Of a stretch of 64,000 bases of DNA, positions 26,314 through 35,046 are shown piece after piece; positions within the stretch are counted from its first letter, which is position 1, and each line of letters starts with the position of its first letter. Source of the stretch: Nocardioides luti. GTDB lineage: Bacteria > Actinomycetota > Actinomycetes > Propionibacteriales > Nocardioidaceae. The notes under the pieces were generated by a model. That model was not told where the DNA came from. It searched no databases and worked only from the letters and a program-made list of their open reading frames with translations. The stretch spans positions 744,001 through 808,000 of the forward strand of contig NZ_JACKXE010000001.1 in assembly GCF_014212315.1 (NCBI RefSeq), in the 5' to 3' direction. The position numbers and the translations under genes were made by a program.

Positions 26314-27255
26314 CTACCGTCGCGCCAGGTCGGCAGCGCCGATCAGGCCGGCCCGGTTGCCGAGCCGTGCCTTGCGGATCTCCAGCGCGGGGCGGTGCCC
26401 GCGACCGGTGAGCTGGGAGGCGAACGCGGCCCGGGTCGGGGCCAGCAGCAGCTCGTCGGCCTCGCTGACGCCGCCGCCGATGACGACGACGGCCGGGTCC
26501 AGCACCGCGGTCAGCGAGGCGATGCCCTCGCCCAGCCAGCGCCCGAGGGCGGCCAGCTGCTCGACCGCGAAGGGGTCGCCGTCGCGGGCCGCCTCGGTGA
26601 TCAGGGGGCCGGTGATCTTGTCCGGGTCACCACCGGCGCGGTCCAGCAGGCCGCGGGCCAGCAGCGAGCCGCCCCGCGCCGCGGCCCGGGCCTCGCGGAC
26701 CAGGGCCGAGCCGCTGCCGTACTGCTCGAAGCAGCCGTGGTTGCCGCAGCCGCAGAGGATGCCGTCCGGCACCACCCGCATGTGGCCGATCTCGGCGCCG
26801 ACGCCGAACGCGCCGCGGTACAGCGAGCCGTCCAGCACGACCCCTCCGCCGACGCCGGTGCCGACCGTGACCAGCAGCAGGTCGTCCACGTCGTGGCCCG
26901 CGCCGAAGCGGAACTCGCCCCACGCCGCTGCGTTGGCGTCGTTCTCGATGACGACGGGCAGGTCGACCCGGGCCTCGAGCTCGGCCTTGAGGTCCACGTT
27001 GCGCCAGGCGATGTTGGGCGCGAACATCACGACCGCGCGCGAGCGGTCGATGTAGCCGGCGGCCCCGACGCCCACGGCGGAGATCTCGTGGCGGGAGCTC
27101 AGCTCCTTGACGAGGCCGGCGATGGCCTCCTCGATCGCCTCGGCGTCGGTCGCCGGCGACTCCACGCGGTGCTCCTCGAGGATGGTGCCGTCCTCGTCGA
27201 TCACGCCACCGGCGATCTTCGTGCCTCCGACATCGACCCCACAGGTCAGCGTCAT
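26314..27255 (-). CDS. ROK-family glucokinase, copy 1
   Basis: A 313-residue ROK glucokinase: DVGGTKIAGG phosphate loop, VIENDANAAAWGE with the catalytic Asp, GTGVGGGVV, GAEIGHM, and the zinc motif CGCGNHGCFEQ. Its ATG is coupled (ATGA) to the small cysteine-containing protein upstream. The gene pair of small protein plus ROK glucokinase resembles SCO2127-SCO2126 (glkA) of Streptomyces, where the kinase acts in carbon catabolite repression. This is therefore the more likely true glucokinase of the two. Confidence 0.93.
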   Translation of the reverse strand: MTLTCGVDVGGTKIAGGVIDEDGTILEEHRVESPATDAEAIEEAIAGLVKELSSRHEISAVGVGAAGYIDRSRAVVMFAPNIAWRNVDLKAELEARVDLPVVIENDANAAAWGEFRFGAGHDVDDLLLVTVGTGVGGGVVLDGSLYRGAFGVGAEIGHMRVVPDGILCGCGNHGCFEQYGSGSALVREARAAARGGSLLARGLLDRAGGDPDKITGPLITEAARDGDPFAVEQLAALGRWLGEGIASLTAVLDPAVVVIGGGVSEADELLLAPTRAAFASQLTGRGHRPALEIRKARLGNRAGLIGAADLARR

Positions 27256-27689
27256 GCGTCGTCCTCCCCGGGCCAGGCCCCGGTCGTGTCCCCGTCGTCG
27301 TCCAGGTCGATCCGTTCCACCGCGCCGCGACCGGCAGCCGGCCCCGCGCGGCCCCCGCCGGCGCCGTCCGGCACCGCCGTCGCCAGGATCCCCGCGGCCG
27401 CCTGCATCAACGAGGCGGCGGCGCTCGCCAGGTGGGCGCGCACCTCGGGGCTGGTCTGGCGGACGACGTGGACGGTGCGGCAGATCGGGCAGTAGGTGCA
27501 CTCGGCGCTGCCGGTCGCGACGTGCTCGTCGACCTGCTGCGCGGCGCTCACGGCGTGCGTGGCCAGCCCGGACAGGCCCTGCCCCAGGTCGGAGCCGTGG
27601 TCCTTGGCCCAGTCGGAGAGCGCACCGAAGAGCTTGGCCGCCTCGTCGGCGACGCTGCCCACGGGCTCGTCGTGCGGCGGCTCGCTCAC
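27252..27689 (-). CDS. Small conserved protein with CxxC motif, upstream of glucokinase
   Basis: A 145-residue protein. A helical N-terminal part (KLFGALSDWAKDHG) is followed by SAECTYCPICRTVHVVRQTSPEVRAHL, which holds three cysteines in C-x2-C-x2-C, and an acidic C-terminal tail. The position directly before a ROK glucokinase and coupling at both ends (GTGA with the ArsA-like gene, ATGA with the kinase) resemble the Streptomyces SCO2127 arrangement. A modulatory role on the kinase is a hypothesis. The three cysteines might bind zinc or an Fe-S centre with a partner. Confidence 0.75.
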   Translation of the reverse strand: MSEPPHDEPVGSVADEAAKLFGALSDWAKDHGSDLGQGLSGLATHAVSAAQQVDEHVATGSAECTYCPICRTVHVVRQTSPEVRAHLASAAASLMQAAAGILATAVPDGAGGGRAGPAAGRGAVERIDLDDDGDTTGAWPGEDDA

Positions 27690-28888
27690 GTGCTGCTCCC
27701 CCGGTCCTGGTCCTGGTCGCGTGCGGCGGCCTCGACGAAGCGCACCTGCAGCTCACCCTGCTCGACCCGGGCCCCGGCCACCCGGTGGCGCGAGAGCCCC
27801 GAGGGCAGCGTGAGGAGACGACGATACGACCCCACGGTCACGACCAGGTCGTCGCCATGGCGGGCGAGGTCGACGTCGCTGCGGACGACGTTCGGCAGGG
27901 CCAGCCGCAGCAGCGCCCCCGCCGAGCTCCGGGTGACGCGGTAGGGGCCGTCGCCGCGCGGCACCGCGAGCGGGTCGTCGCCGTCGTACACCTCCCGCGC
28001 GAGCTGGGTCAGGGCCGCCACGCCGACCGGCTCGCCGGGGCGGTAGACCGAGCGCCAGATCGGCAGCCCGGCGAAGGACTGCTCGGCCTGCAGCAGCACC
28101 TCGTCCTGCGCGACCACCCATCCCGCGCGCCAGTCGTCGGCGCCCTCGGCGGGGAAGACGCGGTTCGCGACGACGCCGTCGACGCGGTAGCCGTAGAGCG
28201 ACAGCGTCGTGTAGGAGCGGCGGGCCTCGGCGAGCACCACGCTCTCCGGGGTCAGCACCAGGCGCACGCTGCTGTCCGGGCCGGACAGCAGCGCCCGGAC
28301 CTCCTCGAGCTCGGCGTGCAGCCGCTCGACGGCGTCGAAGACGCTGTCTCCGGGCATCGGCACGCCGGCGGCCCGCTGCAGCACCGGGCGCAGCGCCTTG
28401 ACCACGCGGCGCTCCATCGGCAGCACGCGCTGCATGTACCACCCGAGCGCCTCCGGGAGCGCCAGCAGGCGCAGGGTCTCGGCGGTCGGCGCGCAGTCGA
28501 CGACGATGACGTCCCACTCGTCGGAGAGGGCGTGCAGCCGCAGCTCGAGCAGCGCCAGCACCTCCTCGGCGCCCGGGATGACCGTCAGCTCCTCCGCCGC
28601 GACCGGGTCGACCCCGGCGACGTCGAGGACCGAGAGCAGGTAGCCCTGGATCTCCGCCCACGACTGCTCGAAGCGGAGCTGGGCGTCGACCTGCTGCACG
28701 AAGAGGTACGGCGCCACCTCGGTCGGCTCGGGGCCGACGAGCGCCCCGAAGGCGTCGGCGAGCGAGTGCGCCGGGTCGGTGGAGAGCACCAGGGTGCGGT
28801 GGCCGCCGGCGGCCGCGAGCGCCGCCGTACCGGCCGCGACCGTGGACTTGCCGACGCCGCCCTTGCCGGTGAAGAGGAGGATGCGCAC
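27686..28888 (-). CDS. ArsA-family (anion-transporting-type) ATPase
   Basis: A 400-residue P-loop ATPase starting VRILLFTGKGGVGKST, the deviant Walker A of ArsA/Get3-type proteins. It also has STDPAHSLADAFG (switch I), VVDCAPTAETLRLL (switch II) and a C-terminal HSP20-like domain (TVGSYRRLLTLPSGL). M. tuberculosis has a similar gene (Rv2184c) beside a SRPBCC protein gene, and the same pairing is seen here. The arsenite ligand cysteines are not apparent, so the cargo is unknown; membrane-protein targeting is a family-based suggestion. GTG 28888 abuts the P-loop region. Confidence 0.88.
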   Translation of the reverse strand: MRILLFTGKGGVGKSTVAAGTAALAAAGGHRTLVLSTDPAHSLADAFGALVGPEPTEVAPYLFVQQVDAQLRFEQSWAEIQGYLLSVLDVAGVDPVAAEELTVIPGAEEVLALLELRLHALSDEWDVIVVDCAPTAETLRLLALPEALGWYMQRVLPMERRVVKALRPVLQRAAGVPMPGDSVFDAVERLHAELEEVRALLSGPDSSVRLVLTPESVVLAEARRSYTTLSLYGYRVDGVVANRVFPAEGADDWRAGWVVAQDEVLLQAEQSFAGLPIWRSVYRPGEPVGVAALTQLAREVYDGDDPLAVPRGDGPYRVTRSSAGALLRLALPNVVRSDVDLARHGDDLVVTVGSYRRLLTLPSGLSRHRVAGARVEQGELQVRFVEAAARDQDQDRGSST

Positions 28889-28917
28889 GATGTCCGGGTG
28901 CCTCGGGGAGCCCGGCG

Positions 28918-29370
28918 TCAGCCGAGCTGCTCGACGCGCTTCTTCAGTCCCTTGAGCGCGGTGTCGATCAGGATCTTCTCGCCCTTGCGCTTGAGCATGC
29001 CGATCAGCGGGATCGAGACGTCGAGGGCGAGCCGGTAGGTCACCTCGGTCGAGCCGTCGCCGCGGTCCTCGAGGACGTAGGCCCCGTCCAGCGCGCGCAG
29101 CATCTTGCCCTCGACGAGGGTCCAGGTGACCTGGCGGTCCGCGTCCCAGGTGTAGGCGAGGGTGTACTCGTCCTTGATCGGCGACACGTCGAGGATGAAG
29201 AAGACCTGCTCGGCGCGGCCCTGGGCGGCGCCCTTGTCGTAGGTCGACACGACGTCCGCGGTCTTCACGCCCTTGGCCCAGGCGGGGTAGGCGTCGAAGT
29301 CGGCGATGACCGCCATCACGTCGGCGGCGGGCGCGTCGATGACGATCGAGGACGTCGTCTGCTCGGCCAT
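28918..29370 (-). CDS. SRPBCC (START-like) family protein
   Basis: A 150-residue START/Bet v 1-like domain protein similar to the polyketide cyclase/dehydrase group: TTSSIVIDAPAADVMAVIADFDAYPAWAKGV at the start, EVTYRLALDV and KRKGEKILIDTALKGLKKR at the end. It likely binds a hydrophobic ligand. It is located 29 bp before the ArsA-like gene and divergent from the acyl-CoA synthetase gene, consistent with lipid metabolism, as in the Rv2185c region of mycobacteria. Confidence 0.9.
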   Translation of the reverse strand: MAEQTTSSIVIDAPAADVMAVIADFDAYPAWAKGVKTADVVSTYDKGAAQGRAEQVFFILDVSPIKDEYTLAYTWDADRQVTWTLVEGKMLRALDGAYVLEDRGDGSTEVTYRLALDVSIPLIGMLKRKGEKILIDTALKGLKKRVEQLG

Positions 29371-29520
29371 CGTGAGCCTGCTTTCGAGACATGGGCACGG
29401 AGCCCGGCGGCGTGCGCGTTGCGCTGCGAGCGTACCGGATGGAACGGGCGCGCTCACGCAGCGGTAACCTCCCCGATGAGCCCCGGGACGCGAGTTCCGG
29501 GTGGGTCCTGAGGAGGCATC

Positions 29521-31311
29521 GTGCGTGAGTTCTCCACGCCCCTGACGATCGAGGTCCCGGCCACCGGGAACCTCACCGACGACGTCGTCGCCAACGCCCG
29601 GGAGGCGGCCGACCAGGCCGTCTTCAGCCGGCGCGTCGACGGCACCTGGCAGGACGTCACCTCGGCGACGTTCCTCGCGGAGGTGAGTGCGGTCGCCAAG
29701 GGCCTGATCGCGGCGGGCCTCGAGCCCGGCGACCGCGTCGCCCTCATCTCCAAGACCCGCTACGAGTGGACGCTGCTCGACTACGCCATCTGGTTCGCCG
29801 GGTGCGTGACCGTGCCCGTCTACGAGACCTCCTCCTCCGAGCAGGTCGCCTGGATCCTGCGCGACTCCGGCGCGCGTGCCGTCGTGGCCGAGGGCCCCGA
29901 GCACATGGCCCGGGTCAACGAGGCCCGCGGCGACCTCGAGCACCTCAACCACGTGTGGTCGCTGGCCGACAACGCGGTCGACGTGCTCGGCCGGCTGGGC
30001 GCCGACATCTCCGACGCCGACCTCGAGACGCGGCGTACGACCGCGACCCCCCTCGACCTCGCGACGCTGATCTACACCTCCGGGACCACCGGCCGCCCCA
30101 AGGGCTGCATGCTCACGCACGGCAACTTCATGTTCGAGCTGGGCGTGGCCGTCGACGAGCTCGAGAAGCTCTTCTCGACCGAGGGCGCCTCGACGCTGCT
30201 CTTCCTGCCGCTGGCCCACGTGTTCGCCCGGATCATCCAGGTCGGCTCGGTGAAGTCCCGGACCCGCCTGGGCCACAGCGCCGACATCAAGAACCTCGTC
30301 GCGGACCTGCAGGAGTTCCGGCCGACCTTCGTGCTGGCCGTGCCCCGGGTCTTCGAGAAGGTCTTCAACACCGCCTCGCAGCGCGCAGCCGCCGACGGCA
30401 AGGGCAAGATCTTCGACCGGGCGGCCGAGACCGCGATCGCCTACTCGCGCGGCCTGGACCGGGGCCGGCCCTCGCTGGCCGTCCGCGCGCAGCACGCGCT
30501 CTTCAGCCGGCTGGTCTACGGCAAGCTGCGCGAGGCCCTCGGCGGGGCGTGCGAGTACGCCGTCTCCGGCGGTGCCCCGCTCGGTGACCGCCTCGGCCAC
30601 TTCTACCGCGGCATCGGCCTCGTCGTCCTCGAGGGCTACGGCCTCACCGAGACCAGCGCCGCGCTCACCGTGAACCTGCCGGACGCCACCAAGATCGGCA
30701 CCGTCGGGCGCCCGCTGCCCGGCACCGCGGTCCGCGTCGCCGACGACGGCGAGCTCCTCTTCAAGGGGGGCCAGGTCTTCGCCGGCTACTGGGAGAACGA
30801 GGAGGCCACCCGCGAGGCGCTCGAGCGCGACGGCTGGTTCCACACCGGCGACGTCGGCGAGGTCGACGACGAGGGCTTCGTGCGGATCACCGGGCGCAAG
30901 AAGGAGATCCTCGTGACGGCGGGCGGCAAGAACGTCGCCCCCGCGGTGCTCGAGGACCGGCTCCGCGCGCACGCGCTGGTCAGCCAGTGCATGGTCGTCG
31001 GCGACGGCCAGCCCTTCATCGCGGCGCTGGTCACGATCGACCCCGAGTCCTTCCCGGCCTGGGCGGAGGCGCACGGCAAGTCCGGCAGCGTCGCCGACCT
31101 CGTCGACGACCCCGACCTGCGTGCCGCGGTCCAGTCGGCCGTCGACGACGCCAACAAGGCGGTCTCCAAGGCCGAGTCGATCCGCAAGTTCACGATCCTC
31201 CCGGAGGACTGGACCGAGGAGGGCGGGCAGCTCACCCCCAGCCTCAAGCTGAAGCGCAACGTCGTGATGCGCGAGTTCCGCGAGGACGTCGCGGCGCTCT
31301 ACCCGTCCTGA
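29521..31311 (+). CDS. fadD: Long-chain fatty-acid-CoA ligase
   Basis: A 596-residue AMP-forming acyl-CoA synthetase (FadD15-like). The nucleotide loop is IYTSGTTGRPKGCMLTH (about residues 183-199). Other motifs are FLPLAHVFARI, GYGLTETSAALT (A5), WFHTGDVGEVDDEGFVRITGRKKE (A8) and GGKNVAP. The GTG start has a strong AGGAGG 4 nt upstream, in contrast to its many leaderless neighbours. It activates long-chain fatty acids to acyl-CoA in the cytoplasm or at the membrane. The gene is followed by a palindrome (31317-31358). Confidence 0.95.
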   Translation: MREFSTPLTIEVPATGNLTDDVVANAREAADQAVFSRRVDGTWQDVTSATFLAEVSAVAKGLIAAGLEPGDRVALISKTRYEWTLLDYAIWFAGCVTVPVYETSSSEQVAWILRDSGARAVVAEGPEHMARVNEARGDLEHLNHVWSLADNAVDVLGRLGADISDADLETRRTTATPLDLATLIYTSGTTGRPKGCMLTHGNFMFELGVAVDELEKLFSTEGASTLLFLPLAHVFARIIQVGSVKSRTRLGHSADIKNLVADLQEFRPTFVLAVPRVFEKVFNTASQRAAADGKGKIFDRAAETAIAYSRGLDRGRPSLAVRAQHALFSRLVYGKLREALGGACEYAVSGGAPLGDRLGHFYRGIGLVVLEGYGLTETSAALTVNLPDATKIGTVGRPLPGTAVRVADDGELLFKGGQVFAGYWENEEATREALERDGWFHTGDVGEVDDEGFVRITGRKKEILVTAGGKNVAPAVLEDRLRAHALVSQCMVVGDGQPFIAALVTIDPESFPAWAEAHGKSGSVADLVDDPDLRAAVQSAVDDANKAVSKAESIRKFTILPEDWTEEGGQLTPSLKLKRNVVMREFREDVAALYPS

Positions 31312-31316
31312 CCGGG

Positions 31317-31358
31317 CCAGACGTCGGACGACACATGTCCCCAATTGCCGACGTCTGG
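31317..31358. repeat. Type C palindrome between fadD and the tad locus
   Basis: CCAGACGTCGG (31317-31327) and CCGACGTCTGG (31348-31358) are perfect inverted 11-bp arms around a 20-nt centre that contains ACATGTCCCC. It lies 6 bp after the fadD stop and just upstream of the likely tad -10 (TAGAGT), so it may be a terminator, an operator or a dispersed element. Confidence 0.75.
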
Positions 31359-31371
31359 GGTGCGACTCTCC

Positions 31372-31377
31372 TAGAGT
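31372..31377 (+). promoter_or_regulatory. cpaB: Possible -10 element of the tad operon
   Basis: TAGAGT, about 110 nt before cpaB. It would give a leader of about 100 nt that is rich in possible stems. Confidence 0.4.
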
Positions 31378-31383
31378 GACGCG

Positions 31384-31480
31384 TGGTGCCAGCGCCTCCT
31401 CGGGTGGGACGCGGTGCTCGAACGCGAAAGATCCGGCTGCTAGGCGGGGGCTCCCAGCCGTACGACAGTCCGGAAAGAGG
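31384..31480 (+). ncRNA. Structured 5' leader of the tad operon (possible cis-regulatory RNA)
   Basis: The leader contains GTGGGACGC after a possible hairpin, a GCGAAAGATC segment and the stem CGGCTG...CAGCCG around TAGGCGGGG. GTGGGACGC and the AGGCGGGG-type 3' half recall parts of the GEMM-I c-di-GMP aptamer, but other conserved GEMM positions (the AAACC segment) are missing. I treat it as an unassigned structured leader. Confidence 0.22.
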
Positions 31481-31486
31481 CCGATG

Positions 31487-32221
31487 ATGGATCGACGCAG
31501 AGTGCTGCTCATCGCGGCTGCCGTGGTGGCCGCGCTCGGCACCGTGCTCGTGTTCCTCTACGTCAAGGGCGCCGACACCCGCGCCGCGCAGCAGTTCGAC
31601 ACCGTCCTGGTCCTGCGGGCGATCGCGCCCATCGAGGCAGGCGAGACGATCGAGGACGCGGCGGCCAACGGCAAGCTGGACTCCCAGCCGGTGCCGCAGT
31701 CGCAGCTGCTGCCGGACTACCAGACCAGCATCGACGGCCTCAAGGGCCTCGTCGCGCTGACCCGCATCTACCCCGGCGAGCAGATCATCAGCGACAAGTT
31801 CGGCGGCCAGGCCGAGGCGGCCACGTCCCTGCAGATCCCCAAGGGCCAGCTCGCGATCTCCGTCAACCTGACCGACCCGGCGCGTGTGGCCGGCTTCGTG
31901 AACCCCGGCTCCGAGGTCGCGGTCTTCCTCAACGGTGCCGACGCCACCACCGGCGACCCGTTCACCCGGGTGCTCCTCGACCGGGTGACGGTCCTGGGGG
32001 TCGGGTCGACCACCCCGGTCTCCACGACCACCACCGACCAGTCCGGGCAGCAGACCACCGAGCAGCTGCCGCGGACCCTGCTCACGCTCTCCCTCGACCA
32101 GAAGGACGCCCAGCGCGTGCTGTTCGCCTCCGCGAACGGCGAGCTCGCCTTCGCGCTGCTCACGGGCTCCAGCTCGGTGTCGTCCGGTCCGGCCGTCACG
32201 TCCCTCAACCTCTTCAAGTGA
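31487..32221 (+). CDS. cpaB: Flp pilus assembly protein CpaB
   Basis: A 244-residue protein with an N-terminal membrane anchor (about residues 6-24) and an SAF domain (VLRAIAPIEAGETI...PGEQIISDKF), then the CpaB/RcpC region (GQLAISVNLTDPARVAGFVNPGSEVAVFL). ATG 31487 is preferred over ATG 31484 because AGAGG then has 6-nt spacing. CpaB/RcpC belongs to the envelope part of the Tad secretion machine. A Thr/Ser-rich stretch (STTTTDQSG) is a possible disordered loop. It is the first gene of the tad operon. Confidence 0.93.
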   Translation: MDRRRVLLIAAAVVAALGTVLVFLYVKGADTRAAQQFDTVLVLRAIAPIEAGETIEDAAANGKLDSQPVPQSQLLPDYQTSIDGLKGLVALTRIYPGEQIISDKFGGQAEAATSLQIPKGQLAISVNLTDPARVAGFVNPGSEVAVFLNGADATTGDPFTRVLLDRVTVLGVGSTTPVSTTTTDQSGQQTTEQLPRTLLTLSLDQKDAQRVLFASANGELAFALLTGSSSVSSGPAVTSLNLFK

Positions 32222-32227
32222 GCCCCG

Positions 32228-33406
32228 ATGCCTGCCGCCGTTGACCCCGACAACGCGATCGTCACGTCGCTGCTGACGGTGCTGCCCAGCGGCGCCCACG
32301 GCGTCGACTCCACCGACCGCCTGGTCGCGTGGCTGGCCCAGCACAGCGAGGAGTACGTCGTCGTCCTCGGGCCCAACCTCGCCCTCGACGACGCCGTCCG
32401 CCTCACCGAGAACCTCCGCACCAGCCGGCCCACGGTCAGCGTCGTCCTGGTCCGCCACGACCTGACGACCGACGTGCTCACCCAGGCCATGAAGGCCGGC
32501 ATCCGCGACGTCGTGCCGCACGGCGACCTCGCCTCGGTCGGCGACGCCGTCAGCCGCGCCCACCAGCTCTACGTCGCGCTGCGTGGCCCGTCCGGTGCCG
32601 TGCACCTCGGCAAGGTCGTCACGGTCTTCTCCCCCAAGGGCGGGGTCGGCAAGACGACGATGGCGGTCAACCTCGCCCTCGCCCTGGCCGACCGCGGCGC
32701 CCGGCAGGTCTGCCTGGTCGACCTCGACCTGGCCTTCGGCGACGTCGCGATCACCATGCAGCTCTTCCCCAGCCACTCCATCGAGCACGCGATCGGCTCC
32801 GAGGACTCCCTCGACACCGCGCTGCTCGACGGCCTGCTGACCCGCCACCAGGACTCCCTCATGGTGCTGGCCGCCCCGAGCCACCCCGACGTCCGGGACC
32901 GGATCACCCCCGCCCTCATCTCCCGGGTGCTGCGGACCCTGCGCGAGTCCTTCGACTACGTCGTGGTCGACACCGCCCCGTCGTTCGACGAGCAGACGCT
33001 GACCGCCCTGGACGAGACCGACGAGTGCGTCATCGTGGCGACGCTCGACGTGCCGACGCTCAAGAACGTCAAGGTCGCCCTCGAGACCCTCGAGATGCTC
33101 AACATCGCCCGCGGCCACCGGCACCTCCTGCTCAACCGGGCCGACGACGCCGTCGGCATCGGCGCCGACAAGGTCGAGGCCATCCTCGGGATGGCCGTCG
33201 CCGCGCAGGTCGCCACGTCGCTGGAGATCGCGGCCGCCACCAACGCCGGCACCCCGATCGTCGTCGGCACGCCCGGTCACGCGGCCTCGGGCGCGATCCG
33301 GGTGCTCGCCACCCAGCTCGCCGGGGAGCCGGCCGCCCCGCAGCCCGTCGACCAGGTCGACGGTGAGCAGGAGAAGACCGGCCGCCGCTTCAGGATCCGG
33401 AGGTGA
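32228..33406 (+). CDS. tadZ: Tad pilus polar localisation ATPase TadZ/CpaE
   Basis: A 392-residue protein with an N-terminal receiver-like domain (TRPTVSVVLVRHDLTTDVL, residues about 30-115) and a C-terminal ParA/MinD-like ATPase. The deviant Walker A is FSPKGGVGKTT, followed by LVDLDLAFGDVAITM and VVVDTAPSFDEQTL. TadZ/CpaE proteins place the Tad machine at a cell pole. The start is 6 nt after the cpaB stop, so the genes are in one operon. The C-terminus is basic (GRRFRIRR). Confidence 0.93.
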   Translation: MPAAVDPDNAIVTSLLTVLPSGAHGVDSTDRLVAWLAQHSEEYVVVLGPNLALDDAVRLTENLRTSRPTVSVVLVRHDLTTDVLTQAMKAGIRDVVPHGDLASVGDAVSRAHQLYVALRGPSGAVHLGKVVTVFSPKGGVGKTTMAVNLALALADRGARQVCLVDLDLAFGDVAITMQLFPSHSIEHAIGSEDSLDTALLDGLLTRHQDSLMVLAAPSHPDVRDRITPALISRVLRTLRESFDYVVVDTAPSFDEQTLTALDETDECVIVATLDVPTLKNVKVALETLEMLNIARGHRHLLLNRADDAVGIGADKVEAILGMAVAAQVATSLEIAAATNAGTPIVVGTPGHAASGAIRVLATQLAGEPAAPQPVDQVDGEQEKTGRRFRIRR

Positions 33407-33410
33407 CCCG

Positions 33411-35033
33411 ATGAGCAGCCTCGCCGACCGCCTCGCCGCAGCGCGCCGCGCCGACCGCGCCGAGGCCGCCGCCGCCCGGGCCGCCGCCGACGAGGCCGCC
33501 GCCCTGCTCGCCGCCGAGGGTGCCGCCGCCGGGGACGCCCCGCCGGCCCCCGCGTCCGCCGCTGCGGACCCGGCCTCGGAGCTCGCCGTCACGCCGACCC
33601 CGGAGACGGGATCGCCCGCCGCGACCATCGCCGCGGCCACCGCCGCCCCGGTCGCCGGCAAGCGCCGGGCCGCGACGCCCGAGCAGCCGGTCCCCGCCAC
33701 GGCACCGTCGCCCGCCCCGGCGCCCGTCACCCCCCGTCGTACGACCCTCGCGAGCGGGGGCGACCGGATCGAGGAGCTCAAGGCCAACGTGCACGTCGAG
33801 CTGCTCAAGCAGCTCGGGCCGCACCTCTACGACGCCGACATGGACCAGAACGAGCTGGACCAGCGGGTCCGCGCGGTGCTCGGCGACGTGCTCTCGGCCC
33901 AGGACCGGCCGCTGAGCAGCAGCGACCGCGCCCGGGTGACGCAGGAGATCAGCGACGACATCCTCGGCTACGGCCCGATCGAGCCGTTCCTGCGCGACCC
34001 GGACGTCTCCGAGGTCATGGTGAACCGCCACGACAAGATCTTCCTCGAGAAGAGCGGACGCCTCGTCGTCGCGAACGCGCACTTCACCGACGAGGCGCAC
34101 CTGCGCCGGACCATCGACAAGATCGTGTCGCGCATCGGCCGCCGCGTCGACGAGTCCAGCCCGATGGTCGACGCCCGCCTGCCCGACGGCAGCCGCGTCA
34201 ACGCCGTCATCCCCCCGCTGGCCGTCGACGGCTCGGCGCTCACCATCCGCAAGTTCGCCACCGACCCGCTGACGGCCGACGACCTGGTGAAGTTCGGCTC
34301 GCTGACGCCGCGCACCAAGGACTTCCTGGACGCGTGCGTGCGCGGCCGGCTGAACGTGATCGTGTCGGGCAGCACCGGGGCGGGCAAGACGACGACGCTC
34401 AACGTGCTCTCGTCGTTCATCCCCGAGGACGAGCGGATCGTCACCATCGAGGACGCCGCGGAGCTGCAGCTCAAGCAGGAGCACGTGGTCCGGCTCGAGT
34501 CCCGCCCGTCGAACATCGAGGGCAAGGGCGCGGTCGACATCCGCGACCTGGTCAAGAACAGCCTGCGGATGCGGCCCGACCGGATCATCGTCGGCGAGGT
34601 CCGCGACGCGTCCGCGCTCGACATGCTCCAGGCCATGAACACCGGCCACGACGGCTCCATCTGCACCCTGCACTCCAACGGGCCCCGCGACACCCTGGCC
34701 CGCATGGAGACGATGGTGCTGATGGCCGGGATGGACCTGCCCGTCCGCGCCATCCGCGAGCAGGTCGCCTCCGCGGTCGACCTCATCGTCCACCAGACCC
34801 GCTTCAAGGACGGCAGCCGCCGGATCACCCACATCACCGAGGTCGAGCGGATGGAGGGCGACGTGATCACGCTCCAGGACGTCTTCGTCTTCGACAACTC
34901 GGCCGGCTTCGACGCCGAGGGCCACGCCCTGGGGCGGCTGCGCTCGACCGGCCTGCGACCGAAGTTCCTCGAGAAGATGGCCTACGCCAACGTGACCGTG
35001 GACCCCATGCTGTTCGCGACGGACATGATGTGA
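33411..35033 (+). CDS. tadA: Tad/type II secretion ATPase TadA/CpaF
   Basis: A 540-residue assembly ATPase of the CpaF/VirB11 type. The first about 115 residues are Ala/Pro-rich and disordered, longer than usual. The core shows VMVNRHDKIFLEKSG, the Walker A GSTGAGKTT (about residues 320-328), the Asp box TIEDAAELQL, RPDRIIVGEVRD (Walker B) and the His box TLHSN. It powers Flp pilus assembly and disassembly; no separate TadT-type retraction motor is visible. ATG 33411 lies 4 nt after the tadZ stop, with AGGTG upstream. Confidence 0.95.
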   Translation: MSSLADRLAAARRADRAEAAAARAAADEAAALLAAEGAAAGDAPPAPASAAADPASELAVTPTPETGSPAATIAAATAAPVAGKRRAATPEQPVPATAPSPAPAPVTPRRTTLASGGDRIEELKANVHVELLKQLGPHLYDADMDQNELDQRVRAVLGDVLSAQDRPLSSSDRARVTQEISDDILGYGPIEPFLRDPDVSEVMVNRHDKIFLEKSGRLVVANAHFTDEAHLRRTIDKIVSRIGRRVDESSPMVDARLPDGSRVNAVIPPLAVDGSALTIRKFATDPLTADDLVKFGSLTPRTKDFLDACVRGRLNVIVSGSTGAGKTTTLNVLSSFIPEDERIVTIEDAAELQLKQEHVVRLESRPSNIEGKGAVDIRDLVKNSLRMRPDRIIVGEVRDASALDMLQAMNTGHDGSICTLHSNGPRDTLARMETMVLMAGMDLPVRAIREQVASAVDLIVHQTRFKDGSRRITHITEVERMEGDVITLQDVFVFDNSAGFDAEGHALGRLRSTGLRPKFLEKMAYANVTVDPMLFATDMM

Positions 35034-35046
35034 GCCGGAGACCCCC

